Origin: Schoenoplectus triqueter | Taxonomy: Eukaryota; Streptophyta; Magnoliopsida; Poales; Cyperaceae | Direction: 5' to 3' | Assembly (NCBI GenBank): GCA_964058805.1 | Contig: CAXKVV010000356.1 | Coordinates: forward strand, 1 to 63,709 | Length of the DNA: 63,709 bases | Part shown: piece after piece, positions 12,201 through 26,100 of the stretch | Position numbering within the stretch: the stretch's first letter is position 1 | Layout of the letters: every line of letters starts with the position of its first letter | Translations under genes and position numbers: made by a program | The notes under the pieces: model-generated | What the model was told of the DNA's origin: nothing | Database searches by the model: none | What the model saw: the letters and a program-made list of their open reading frames with translations, nothing else

Positions 12201-15200
12201 AGATTTTTCTTATCAGGAAACCGATGAGATTTGGGTCACTTAATGGTTTTTTACTGATCTTCCAAATTATGAAATTTGACGCACTGTCAACTTATAACCT
12301 GGGTAATAAATCTGAATTTTATATGTTTTATTAGGTTTATTTATCATAAGAGCGGATGAAATTTAAATCGCTTTATCATTCTTAAATGAATTTTTAAATT
12401 CTAAAATATTTTGCGAGTTCATAACCTAAACAAAATTTGGCTTTAGCATTTAATTAATAACTTATTTTACTCATTTTTATTTATTTGAAATTGAGAATTT
12501 CGTTTTTTTTTTTTATCTATGAGGCATGAATCAATTTATTTATTTAATTTATTTGAAAGGATTATTTCATTTTATTTATTTATTTAATTTATTTGAAAGA
12601 ATTTAGAAATGGTGATCATGGTTTTAATTTCCTCGCGATCCGGATTCACGCAATGAAACTATCTCTCTTTCCGTCTTCTTGTGACGCTGAATATAAACCG
12701 TTGAATTTCTCAGTCACAGATTTTGCTTGTTTTGCACTTCTCTGGAGATCAACCAATGTCTCTAGCTTCGTCTTTGAACTGATTGATCATCTATCATGTA
12801 CGATCCTTATTAAAATTGTCAAATCTCTTCATGAACCACTATGTATTTTGGATGTCGGCACCAATGAAGGGGACCTCAAATTTTCAGAATTTCCTTGTTA
12901 ATTCCTTTGATTCAATGTCTAATCTGTATCATTTAAGTATATTAAATGTGTTTGTGCAATTTTGTTTTGAATAACCCCAAACTTATATTGATTTTCCCTA
13001 TTGTCATCACTTGGGTACCAGTTCTTATACCCATCACCAGTTCTGATATTAAGCTTCAATTATCCTCTAGTAATTATTAGGACAGTTATTTATATTCTGA
13101 AGTCAATTTGAACACAAGGAGAACATTTATTAAGAACATATTCACTTATAATTCTAATATATTCTAATTTTATTCACTGACACTGTGCAATATTTTTTTT
13201 TGATTCATCCTTTTTATATATTTTTTTTCTTACTGTTAAATATACAGTTAGAATAGAAGAAATGCAATGTGCAAATGACTATAATGTAAAAGCTCTAAAG
13301 ATGCTCATGAAAGGAAATTCAATAAAATAAAAATATTTTTTAAAACTTTATTGAAAATTCATGATATAAACATATATTTTTTTTTTGACATGAATATAGT
13401 GTTAAATATTAAGAACGAATTTCACTTTTAAACATTCTTTATTTTAAACACTTTCAAACATATTCACAAATCAGTCCTTGTTCAGTGATAAAAATCAGAA
13501 AATGAGATCTGTCAGAATTATTTTGGTCTTTTGAACATCTAAAAAAAAAATTAATATTTGGTCTCAAATTTCTCAGTTAAGCATTATTTATAACAGAGTT
13601 TAAGAATATAAAATAACATATGCATGTCATATTTGTAGAAAGGTCCAACTCAAATGAGGTTTTTTGTGATTTTCAAGAAATGAATGCAAAATCAGTAAAC
13701 CTTTGGGTTTTTATATAAAATTTCCTAAATACCATGCTGGTAAAAAGTGACAGTAAGATATATTAGGTAATTTAAAATAACTCTTATTTTGAAACCTTTT
13801 TATTTTGACGCCATTTTGATTAAGTTTCAAATGATTTAGACCAGAGAGTTAAAACTGTAATTAATGGACAGTTAAGAGTAATCAGGGCGTTTGAACACTC
13901 AAAACTTTGTATTTTTATCTCAAAATTTACAGATAGACTCTACTTATAATAGAGAACAATAATATAGGTATCACATTCATAGATTGCTACAGCTTATTAT
14001 GTTTTATAACAGCCAGGGGTGCAGATGCAAAATGAAGGGTATTTGGGTTTTTATGCAAAAGTGCTGACGGAATAATTCAAACAAATTCATATCCAAGTAG
14101 AAACAATATTTATTTATACGAGTTTTTCATTTAGAGCCATTTTATATGAGTTCTAGAATCATTTTTTTTTTAACAGGAAATTCGAAAATAACAGAAAATA
14201 TCGTTTTACTGTTTTTTTTTTTGCAGGCTGAACATAATAACGCCCGAATAAAATCGAATAAATGTCAGAAAAGTATAAAAATTCGTACAGAAGTTTATTT
14301 TGGTGTTTTGTAAATGCCATAAAAATTTCAAGAAAATTGGACAAACGGAGTACTATTTTCTATTTTCAGTTGAATTTTAAACATATTTTTCACTCTGTTC
14401 TGCAGTTCTGGATTAAAACTTAAATTACAAACATGGTTATCTTGTCAATTAGTATATGTATCCATGGTGTGTATCTAAGGTTATTTTTCTTATAAAAATA
14501 CAGGATAGTTTAACTCAAACTTTTGCATATAAGTCCAGATCAGCATTTTTATTGAAAGTTTTTGTGTTTCTTTTCATAGGAAGCATACTCATGTACTAAA
14601 CTGGTTTTTGCTATAACGTATACCTAAATCAACTTTTTTTGAACCCTTTGTTGATTGCAATTAAGTTTTCAGATTAAATCCAATACTGTTCGTACTGAGA
14701 TTGTTTATCTAATTTAGACTCAATGCTGTTCGCATCAAAGCCTTGCTTTTATTTAGCAATCCAATACTGTTCGTATTGAGATTGTTTACCTAATTCAGAC
14801 TCAATGCTGTTCGCATTAAAGTCTTGCTTTTATTTAACAATCCAATACTGTTCGTATTGAGATTATTTGAGTATTTACAAACTAAAAGAATGATCCTGTT
14901 GTTTTAAAGAAGGAAATAATAAAGAGAAAAGCAATCCTTTTAAAAAAAAAACCTTTTTTTTTATGACAGATGATCTATGAAGCTAAAACTGCTCGTTTCA
15001 ACCTTCAGAAACTATCAGATAATAAGAGATGAAGTTTTGTATCAAGAGAAATGGTTTTAGATTTATAGAAAGATCATCCTCCTTTTTCATGATTCATAAT
15101 TTGCAAAGCCAGAACTGTTTGTTCCAACCTTCACAGACTATGAAACAATCCAAAAGATTCATTAACTCTGAGATGCATTTTTTTTTTAAAACAACAGGTG

Positions 15201-17068
15201 AACTTTTCTTTTTTAAAAAAAACGAGTTTAACAGACCATATGCAAGTATTTAATAATAAACTTACTAATAAGCACAGTACACATTTACTTAGTTGTAAAA
15301 TCGAGTTATATAGTTTTAAAATCTAGTCTAGCATTATTTTGCATTAAGGCTTCAGCCAAAGCTTGAAACACAAGCCAAACTAGATAAAGAGAGAGGTAAA
15401 AGAGACGTTAGAGCAAAAATAACAAGGATCAGCAAGCAAAGAAGAAAAAAAAGTAAAGAAACAGCATCACTTAGAAAAGGGAAAGAAATATGCATCTCAT
15501 TGATTAGATTATTCTACACAAGCCAGAAAACATATCATAGCATTGCATTACATCAATTTTGAGTCTACCTAAAGCTGTTTTGAGGAAATAAGAAGGAGAA
15601 ATCTTGTATATTTCGAATTTCTTCTCTTGGAAGAGCAGTATATGGCAAGAATCTGTTTAAAGATTTTGGAGTAGAAAAATTATTCTCTCTGTTCTCTCCG
15701 GTGTTAAAGATCTAGGGGTTGGGTTTATATTGTTGTAGCCAGGTCCAAATTAAAGTTGTGGCAAGGATATATATAGGCAGAGATTTAGGGCAGCAAGGCT
15801 ACATTAGGAATTTCTCCATTTGTTGGCATTATCCAATGACACAGTGCCAAACGACTTCTTTAAATTATTACCCAGTTAGAGCTTGACACTTAGGCAATGC
15901 CAACACTCTCTTTAATATGATTGGATCTCAAGCTTTGTTAGGATTATTGACATGGCAGTATCTGAGACGTTTGTTCACCTTTTACATCAAGGGAGTGGAT
16001 CAATTGTTATTCTTTAATCCTCTTTTGTGCTTCCGGATACATCTTCTCTCATAGATTAATGAGCTTCTGCACACCTGCACAATTCCGGTACAAAGATATT
16101 CTCTTTCAGGAGATGTCAGTATGCAGTTTCTCCATGCTCCCTGTTGTCTCCATTTCGTTCATCAAACATCACTTATTCCATGGTTCATTACTGGAGAGGA
16201 TGAAATGTACTGTACCGGCCACCTTCCTTTCATCTGGCGAGCCAGCTGTAACCTCCCCCTTTTTCGTTTTCTAGCTTCTCTAGTCATTTCTTGTTACCGT
16301 TTGAAATCGACTATGCCATTATACTTCTCTGACGTGCTACTCTATATTTACCTCTTTGATATTTTATCTCTATTCTCCCTTTTTCATTTCTTTGTCTCGT
16401 GACCCACTGTCAAGCATCATTTCAGCTCTTTCAATAACACATCTTCTCTTTTTCACCCAATTAACCGAACTAGTAGCTTCGTTGATTTCACCCTGCTTCA
16501 ATTAGACTCGTTGAGCTGTCGATTCCAACATCTTGCTTACACAGGTGAGCCACTTTTTTTGACACTGGTAAAACCTTTCATTATTACTGCACCTTTTGAT
16601 TTGCGATTGTATTTGCTGAAGGGGTTGAGCTCGCCTAGCTTGGTGTGGAGGCGCATAGGTTTCAAATAGTGGTTTGGTGTTATCTAATCTTACCTGTTTC
16701 TTCCTCATTACCAGGGGAAAAGATTGATCATAGTAAGAAAAATCTCTTTTGTTCTTTAGTGGTTAAATTATTCTTGTTTCATCATGTTAAATGCACGCCA
16801 CCTCTAAGCTATCTCTCTCCTGGCGTTTATACCAAGTGACTTGGTACATGAATTAAATATTTGAAGTCTGATTAATAACCTGGCCCATTTACCATCTCAT
16901 GTTTATATATTCATTTGACCATTGACCGGTTATTCGGCCATGTATAATGCCAACTCCAAATTTCCCCTGACTTGTACCCCTAAATTGCACCACAAAAGTT
17001 CTCCGATTAAATCAAAAGAAATTATTTTTAATTGAATTTCATTTTTTTTTAATCATTTCCCATCCGTG

Positions 17069-17111
<43 letters not shown>

Positions 17112-20100
17112 CTTTCTCTTTTTTAGGGTCTTGCAGGTTTGTTAGTGCATCTTCATATAATGTCTAGTTTATTTGAGTCACACTTTCATACGAGCAGTAT
17201 GGAGTGTTTGATTCAATAAATTGACATGGGGTTGTAAATAGCACTTTCATACGAACAGTATGGAGTGTCAAATCTATTGAATTACACTTTCGTACGAACA
17301 GTATGAAGTGTTAAAAAAATTTTGAGCTACACTTCCATACGAACAGTATGAAGTATCCGAAAGTGTCGGGTGTCTCTGTATGCAGGGTAGATGCTGTCGA
17401 AATTTCGTGTAATATTTTTTGAATATTTTAGGGGAAAACAAAGAGCCACCCACCAAAGCATGTCATGAAACTCTCGGTTGAAGGACTTGCTTTGGTGTAT
17501 TTATCTTTTATTCATTTAATTATCACTTAATAAATCATTAATTTTAATGTCTTTGTTTTGCAGGTAATCTCAACTGAATTTCCAATTCATCAAGTGACAT
17601 GTTACCTTCTCATGTCCCAATCCCTGTCTCTTCTAAAAGGTCCTTCCTTGCGAAGGATAATCCCTTAAATTGGACTAAAGATGGTGAGGTCATTACTGCC
17701 GATGTGGGTATTAACAAGCAAAAAGAGCCCTATTATAAGAATTATCGGCCTGTTGATATGAGAGTGCTTTATCCTTGCACCGATTACTTAGACATTCACA
17801 CCACCCATTTGCCTTGTCTAGAGATGAGAGAGTATCGCACTTTTCCTTGGGCTAACCGTGCATATAAGAGTGTTCTAGCTCGAGCAGCAGGTCAAGTGGA
17901 ATGGATACAATACATGCTGATTCATGAGAGAGATATTTTAGAGCGAGCTGGTGTTTATAAGGCGGTATACCTTTCACTTTTTGATTACAAAGTTATCTCT
18001 CCTTTAGTCCAGGCTTTTGCTGAAAGATGGAGTTATGTGACAAATACTGTGTATGTTGGTGATAGAGAGATGACACCGACCCTTTGGGAGTTGAGTCGGA
18101 TGTCAGGTTTGCCAATTTATGGTACCCCATATGATGAGTTTATTCCCAAGAATGAAAAATTCTCTGATTTTCCCGGGTCATTTGGGCTTATACTTAATAT
18201 TTATAATGACCTTTTGGAGAATTCATCCAATGTGACTTTAAAGAAATGGGTGGCGTATTTCACTGATCAGGTGAAAGATCCAGTAGGGAGTTTTGCTGAT
18301 CCTAAAGATCCTCTTGGTACTGGAAAATTGGAGATATATCATACAGGTGATGAGATTGAGAGGGTGACTTTAGATTCCCATGACTTATCCAGAGAGAGTA
18401 GACGAACGGCCTTCTTTGCTTGGTGGTTGAGTTACTTTGTCATTCCTTCCCAGCCAATCGGGAAGCTTAGACCATCCACGTTTATAGCTGCTAGCTTGAT
18501 GGCTCAAGGACAAAGACTTGCTCTAGCTATTCCTGCACTAGCCAATGTGTACTCATCATTGAGATTCATCGCTTCTCATACTAACCCTTCTTTTTGCAAG
18601 GCACTCATTCCTCTTCATTTTATTTGTGGATGGTTAGCTTTATATTGGCCAGGAATTTATCATCCCGCCATGTCTCAAAAGTTGAGGGATAACTTACCTT
18701 TCATGGCTAGTGTAGCGGCAGCCTCACCCACTACCATTGGGCCTACGGCTGCACGTTCTTATTTCTCACGGTCAGACGCGCATTTCAAAGATTACCTCAA
18801 GAGGTTGATTTCACTTACGTCTCCTAGTGGAGAGAGATATATAGTTGATAGTCTTTCTTATTTTCGAGATGCCTTACGTGATGTGAAGAAGCTTGAATAT
18901 CTTGAATTTTTTATTAGTCTCCGATACGGATTCCTACCCTTGAGGATTGGAGACTTAATGGTTATAGAGCCATACATGCCGCATCGATGTGCCCATCAGT
19001 TCGGGTTAGATCAGGATCTTCCGATGGTTGTCATTCTTCCTGAGAGTTTGTCAGCAGATTTGGATGGTTTGGGTTGGTGTTGGGATTTTTTATTGAGGAC
19101 TGATACGGGTTCTTCATTCTCGATCCCGAAGACTCGTCGGACTCCTTATTTTTCTGCCTCTTATTTGAGGTGGTTTTATAGATTAATAGGGTCCCTTCGT
19201 TCAATTCCTGATGACTTTTTAGATGAATTAAATCGTGACCTAGAAGAAATAAAGGCAAAAGGCACCAGGAAAAGGAAATATCAAACTTCTTCCGGTCATG
19301 ACCCGGAGGACAATGAGTCATCTACTCTTTTGACAGCTCCTCCAGACTTTATGGGTCGAGACAGTCGGTATTCTCACACTCCTTCTAGATCTTTTATTGC
19401 AGGTATACTTTTTATCTTATTGTGATTTATCTTTTCCTTTAAGGTGTCTTTAGATAACCATTGATTACATCTGTTTGTTCAAAGGCGCTTTTGAGAGTGC
19501 AGATCTCTCTCGTCCATCTCAATCTATAGAGAGAGAGGGTATTCTAATTCAGCCCTCTAGTGAACGTTCTTTTTCTCCTGCTCGATCAGAGCCCATGATA
19601 GGTATCTCTTGTCATTTTTATCATTTATCATTTATCTTCTCATTGTTTTCTAAATTTTCTAGGGAAATTCATTCAGTTTCCTCTTTCAGGAGATGCCTTC
19701 GTTGCTCACAGCGACTCTCCTATTAGGATTCCATCTCCTCTCATGACTACAAGTATTTTACACCGTTTATCTTTGTGCTATCTCCATTTTGAATTTCTCT
19801 TATAATTTGTTTTACTTGTTCTTTAGATCTAGGTATTGAGAGTGACGAAATGGCAGAGCCCATCCTAGAGGAGCCTCTCCTAGAGCATGCATCGTCTTTT
19901 CCTTTCTTCATGGTTGCAGGTTATTCCTTACTTCTCTTATCTTTTACTAGGCTTTCATATCATCTCATTCGTTTTCTGAATATAGGCATTAAGAGTGATG
20001 CACCAGTGGGGCCTATTCCAGAGGAGCGCCCATTTGAGCCTGCACCGCTTTCTCCTATTGGTAGCGCTATTTTCTTTTGTTACTTATTCATTATATCCTG

Positions 20101-23100
20101 GTATTTGTCAGATACCCTTACCATCACATCTTTTTCAGTGATAACCGGTGATTCTCCGATTCGTGAGTCTGATATAGGTATTGACGAGTCAGATGTCGGC
20201 CCTGTCGACAATCTAGTTGGGTCCCCTTCTTCGATTGGGTTGGCCCCTCTTTCTCCTTTAGGTATACCCAGATCTTTATTTGTTAATAAATCATCTCTTA
20301 TCACTTATCACTTGTTCACCACATTCGACTTTGATAGCAGCTGGTCAGATTTTTGAGCTGCATCCTCTTAGCCCTATCCAGGAGAGATCTCTCACGAAGC
20401 TACCTTCTTCAGCCACATTGCCCTCTACAAGTATGATTCATTCATTTTTTACTCATTTCTTTTATCATGTACTTTTTGTCTCACACATCTGATCTATTTT
20501 CTCAGATTATGATAACCGAGAGTTTGAGGAGCCCGAGGAGGAGAATTACTACGAGTCCTTGCCTAACCATTCACTTATGAAGAAGCATGTTGATGATGTT
20601 TTGGAGGATCCTTTCGAGGAGCCGGAGGAGATTACTGAGAATCCGATCATTCAGGGTATATTTTCATTCTTTTATGTTCTTCTTATTATAACCCCATTTA
20701 TTATGTCCTCACATATTCTTTTTATTACAGAGTTGCGCACCCATTTAGACAGGCTGAGGGCGCTGATGTCCCGTACTCACTTGGAGCCTATCGATTTAGA
20801 CTGGCATCTCCCAGAGCTTCTTCATGCGCACTACTCTTCTGACACTCTTCGGGAGTTTTTAGATGCACTAGTGTTTCCTTGCATTGATAGCATGCATCTG
20901 ATCTCCTCCGATTACATCACTCGGGAGTATACCAAGCGTCGTGAGGCTGCTTCAGCTATTGTCGATGACATGTCCTTATTAGAGTCACGCCTTACCTTCT
21001 CCCGTAGAGAGGCTCTGCGCGCTCAGGACCATGTCACACACGGTTTGATGGTTCATGCTCAGCTTTTTGCAGCGAGGGCAGCACCGGATACTCTTGGGTA
21101 CAAGGGACAGGAGATAGAGTCTCTTCGTACTCGGGTCGGTGTCCTTACCTCCGAGGTTCGAGAGATCCAGGAGGCTCTTGATGCTCGTCTTGGGGATTAT
21201 ATGAGTGCTCAGCATAGCATTGAGAGCATAGTTGATGAGAGGAGGGTCCGCACTGCAGAGGCGAGATCCCTATTGGATAGGATTAGGGCTTTCTTAGCTC
21301 CTCTGCCTAGTTCTCCTTAGGATTTATCCTTGTTTATCTGCACCTGGATGTTTTATGCATTGTATTTTTTATTCACCGGATTTATGAGTACTTGTTTGCT
21401 TGCCTTGATATCATGTGGGATGCACTTGTATGTTTGCACTGATGTTATGACTCACTTTGCTTTTGTCGTTATTCATGCTTGTTTGTTGCTATTTTTCTTT
21501 CTCTTTTTTTTTATGTCTTTCACTTGCTGCGCTTACATATTGTCTCTTCTTTTATCTTTTGTTGTTATTTTATGGTGGGACCATGATATTTTAAGGATAT
21601 CAAACCTATCTGTATTGACCTCTAGATCGGGTACAGAGTAAACCCGTTTATCCTTTTATTACTGACGGATAAACTTGCCAGCGTCAATTGGATTATGGAT
21701 TCAATTGACAACACCATTTTGTGAACTTTTTTGCATATATATTCTTTATAGGTGGAAGCTCACACACTCTCCCCTCATTTATGTACTTTTTATGTAAAAG
21801 TGAAAACTCACCGTCACTCATCTTCACTCAATTTGTTTGGTGGGAGTTCTACCCTCAAACATCCATCACACATCCCTGTGAGATAGGCTTTCATCGGGTA
21901 GATTCGTTCTCCATGGAAAGAACCACTTCTTTGAACGAATTACTTTATTTAACACAAAGTGTCGAGTAAAAGTATAAACCCTTGATCTGACCCCTCAGTG
22001 ATCCATTTTGGATAATAATGGAACCTTCCTCGGGCGTGTGGTGCTTTTACGGATAAATGCACCCAACCTGCTTTGTATAACACTTTGGTGTCGGGGACAA
22101 AGGTGACAACCCCATTTCCAAAAAAAAGAAAAATTTTATTTTATAGTAAAATACTATTTTATTATTACTACTACTATATTTTATTTATATACAAATATTA
22201 TTTATGAAAATAGATGCCCTCAGAAGCGACTATTCAGCCACCAATTTGCTCGACCTATCCTTTGGTTTTTTACCGTAGGCGATCATTATTGAGCAACATT
22301 CCTCATTAGGCGATACAGATAGTTTAAGGGACAAACTGCAAACCCTGTCTATTTTTATATTTATTCTGAATCAAATAGACAAACCCAGTGGTGTTCGTAT
22401 TATGGGCCCAAACACCCTAGCCACCTTCTTGGCTTTCCATTGTGGGGTTTCGCCTTGGGTTCAAACTGAGTTTAACTTGGTCTTCACGGCTTTCCGATTT
22501 GGGGTTTTAGCCTTGAATTTTGACTGACCTCAGTTTGATTGTGGAGGTTTTCCATTTTCTTGGTTTTAACCTCGTACCCATATTGGGTTTGTTTTACTTT
22601 TTGACAGATTTCCTATTTGGAGTTTTAGTCGTGTACCTTTGTTAGGTTATGACCTTGATACTCACACCCTTTCATTTTGTCTGACTTGTCGTCCATCTAC
22701 ATGGCTTTGTTTCAAGCTACTTCTCAGACTTGTTAAAGTCTTTGTTCAACTTTATTGTGGGCTTCTTAAAGCCTCTTATTCAGGTTTTGTAAGCTCCTTG
22801 AAACCCTCTAATATAATTCTTTATTAGCAACCCGCTTATTAAATTTTTATTTCATTTTTATCTCTAGGCTGTACATAATCTTTATTCTGGGCTTCTTTAA
22901 AGCCTCTTATTTTATGCACACGATGGGCTTTCTAAAGCCTTTATTTTATTTTATTTTATGTTCTTGGATTTGGAAGGTTTAAGCGTAGTACTTCTTAAGG
23001 TATCTCCCACTGATTGGTGGCAAAAGCCTGTTCCCTTTGTGATCGATGAGTTGATATGCACCCGCCTCATACACTTTCTCAATGACATATGGTCCTTCCC

Positions 23101-26100
23101 AATTTGGAGAGAACTTAGACCCCACATGTCTACCGATGATCGGTCTCTTCAGTACTAATACCAATTCTCCTTCCAGGAATGTTCTTAGGCGAACCATTTT
23201 ATCATATGTTTTCGTCATTTTTGCCTGGTAAAGCTCCAGATTTTGTTGAGCTATTAATCTTTTCTCATCCATCGCATCTAACTCATCCAGCCTAAGTTTA
23301 TGATGTTCCTCCAAAGTCATTTCTGTTTGCATAGCCACCCTTAAAGATGGTAACTCTACTTCCAATGGTAAAATTGCCTCGACTCCAAATACCAGAGAAT
23401 ACGGCGTTGCTTGCGTTGGGGTTCTGTATGTGGTTCTGTAAGCCCAAAGCGCCTCTAAGAGTTTATTATCCCAATCGCGTTGATTTCCTTCGACCGTTTT
23501 CTTCATGATGTTGATCAGGGTTTTATTGAACGCTTCCGCCAACCCATTGGCTCTTGGGTTATAAATTGAGGAGTATCTCCAGTCGATTTTAAAACGTTCC
23601 GCCAAAGCATATATCTTAGCGTTCTTAAATGCTGTCCCATTATCAGATATAATCCTTCTTGGAGTACCGAATCGGTATAGCACATAGGTTTTGAAAAACC
23701 TGACCACATCCGAAGCCTTGACCTCTTTAAGCGAAATTGCCTCCGCCCATTTTGTGAAATAATCCGTCATGGTGAGAATATACTTGTGTCCTTTCGAAGT
23801 GGGTGGGTCAATTGGTCCCACTATATCTGTGCCCCAAATGCTGAACGGCCACGACGACACTGTAGGATGTAGTGGGCTTGGTGATTGATGTATGAACGGG
23901 CCATGAATTTGGCACATGTGGCATCTCTTAGCATGATCTTCACAGTCAGCCACCATCGTTGGCCAGTAGTACCCCATTCTCTTGATCTTGAGGCGCATCT
24001 TTGGTCCAGACTGGTGGGCACCACATAAGCCAGAATGAACTTCTTTCATTACTTGCTCGGCTTCTTGGTAGGAGACGCATCGCAACCATAATTGGTCAAA
24101 TGATCTCCTGTAAAGAGTGTCATTTAAATACACAAATCGGAGAACTCGCTTCTTTATCTGGTCTCCTGCTGCTTTCTCTTTTGGAAGAGTACCTTGCTTG
24201 AGGTAATCGATGAAAGGCCGTCTCCAATCATCCTTCTCAGAATTAGCCACCAACGTGTTTATTTGGTCTGAGCTTTTATCCAAATAACATTCATCTTCTA
24301 CTTCAGCGAAATAGTCATCATCTTCTTTAGTGAAGCACAGAGATAATGGTCGTCGGCTTCTAATGGTTAAATGAATCTCATGCTCATCAGGTTCGCTTAA
24401 CTCCTTAGCTACCTTTGCGAGGGCATCTGCTCTGCCATTTGCGGCTCTTGTGATTTTATTGAAGATGACTTCAGGTATTTGCTTCACTAAATCTATCGCT
24501 TTTTGGTAGTATTGTACCAATTCTGGTTTCAACACTTTGTATTTCCCTGTAACTTGATTTATAATCAATTGTGAATCACCGAAAATATGTAAGCATTTGA
24601 TTTCTAAATCGATAGCCATCTCAAGGCCAGTTATCAAAGCTTCATATTCAGCCTCATTATTGGTGCATGGTTCCATTAATGCTAGCGCATGTCTTGCAAT
24701 GCCACCTTCTGGGGTGACAAACACTAGACCTATCCCTGCCCGAATTGTAGGAATACCAGGTCCCGGGAGTGGCCTTATTGATGACGCTCCATCAAAATAC
24801 ATTTCCCATACGGGATTATCTTGCTGGATATTCATGACTTCTTCATCTGGAAAATCACACGATAAGGGCGAATCGTCTGGAATTGGATGTGCTGCCAAGA
24901 AGTCCGCCAATACTTGCCCCTTGATTGCCTTTTGTGGTACACATGTGATGTCGAATTCTGTCATTATAATTGCCCACTTGGCCAGTCTCCCCGTGAGCAT
25001 AGGCCTCGTCATTAGGTATTTAAGCGGATCCACCTTTGATATGAGAATTATCCGATGAGAGATCATGTAATGTCTCAACTTCTTAGCGGCGAAAATTAGG
25101 GCCAGACAATGTTTCTCAATGGGTGTATACCCGTGTTCAGCTCCTACCATCATTCGACTAAGATAATACAGGGCATTTTCTTTCCCTTGCTCGTTCTCTT
25201 GGGCTAGGAGGGCACCCAAAGACCCTTCTAAGGCAGTTGTATACAAGATTAACTCTTTCCCAGGGATTGGTGCTGCCAAAACAGGAGGGTTAAGTAGGTA
25301 TTCTTTAATGTTGTCAAGCGCCTTTTGACAGTTTAAGTCCCATTTGAATGGGACATCTTTCTTCGTAAGTCTGGTGAAAGGTTGAATTTTTCCAGATAAG
25401 TTTGCTATGAAGCGTCGAATGTACGCTAATTGTCCCTGCAGCGAGCGTAAACCCTTAAGGTTTTTCGGAGGAGGTAGTTCCAAGATTGCTTTGATTTTAC
25501 CTGGGTCGATTTCAATGCCTCGGTGGCGTACAATGAAACCCAAAAACTTCCCTGATGATACCATGAAAGCACACTTCAGAGGATTCAGCTTGAGTGAATG
25601 CAACCTCAACCTATCAAATACCACTTTCAAATGGTTGAGGTGTTCTTCTATTGACATGGCTTTCACAACCAGGTCATCTACATAACACTCGACAATCTTA
25701 TGTATGAGATCATCGAATATTTTAGTCATGGCCCGCTGATATGTGGCACCCGCATTTTTGAGTCCAAAAGGCATAACTGTATAACAATAGATACCGATTG
25801 GGGTACGAAAGGCCGTGTGTTTCTCATCTTCGGCCGCCATCTTGATTTGGTTGTATCCCGCATATCCATCCATAAATGAGAACACTTCATATGATGAAGT
25901 ATGGTCAATGATGATTTCCGTGACTGGTAACGGAAAATCATCTTTCGGACATGCCTTATTAAGATCTCGAAAATCAACACATATGCGTATTTGTCCGTTT
26001 TTCTTTTTAACGGGAACTATGCTAGCCACCCATTCTGGGGTTTCTTCTTCCCGGATAAAGCCAGCTTTAATCAACTTCTTTGTTTCTTCAACCACTTTTT

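Larger units (their letters stand above)
11433..17440 (-). repeat. 3' LTR of the giant element (6,008 bp)
   Basis: Plus-strand ends are TGTGCGACCC and GGGGAAAACA. By eye it differs from the other LTR by about five substitutions (for example 11477, 16532) and short length changes in poly(T) and (AT)n runs. The LTR holds five ~125-bp degenerate repeats, two hairpin arrays and an AT microsatellite. Small open frames in it (for example 12593-12901) are duplicated exactly in the other LTR and look non-coding. Confidence 0.95.

Noticed and set aside
12593..12901. 102-residue open frame in the left LTR, repeated exactly at 42823-43131
   Set aside because: It lies in an LTR, has no recognisable domain, and its conservation is explained by LTR identity.
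14681..14860. CRISPR-like regular repeats
   Set aside because: Plant nuclear context, repeats are short hairpins with non-unique spacers, and the array is duplicated in both LTRs.
16059..16402. Overlapping small frames in the LTR (copies at 46288-46631)
   Set aside because: Same reason: LTR duplicates without coding signals.
17599..21320. PMD gene as an independent host gene between two transposons
   Set aside because: It sits between integrase and the 3' LTR of one element bounded by a single GTTGC duplication, so it belongs to the element.
21330..21641. Hydrophobic 103-residue frame after the PMD stop
   Set aside because: T-rich sequence gives Phe/Leu by composition; more likely 3' UTR of the PMD gene.
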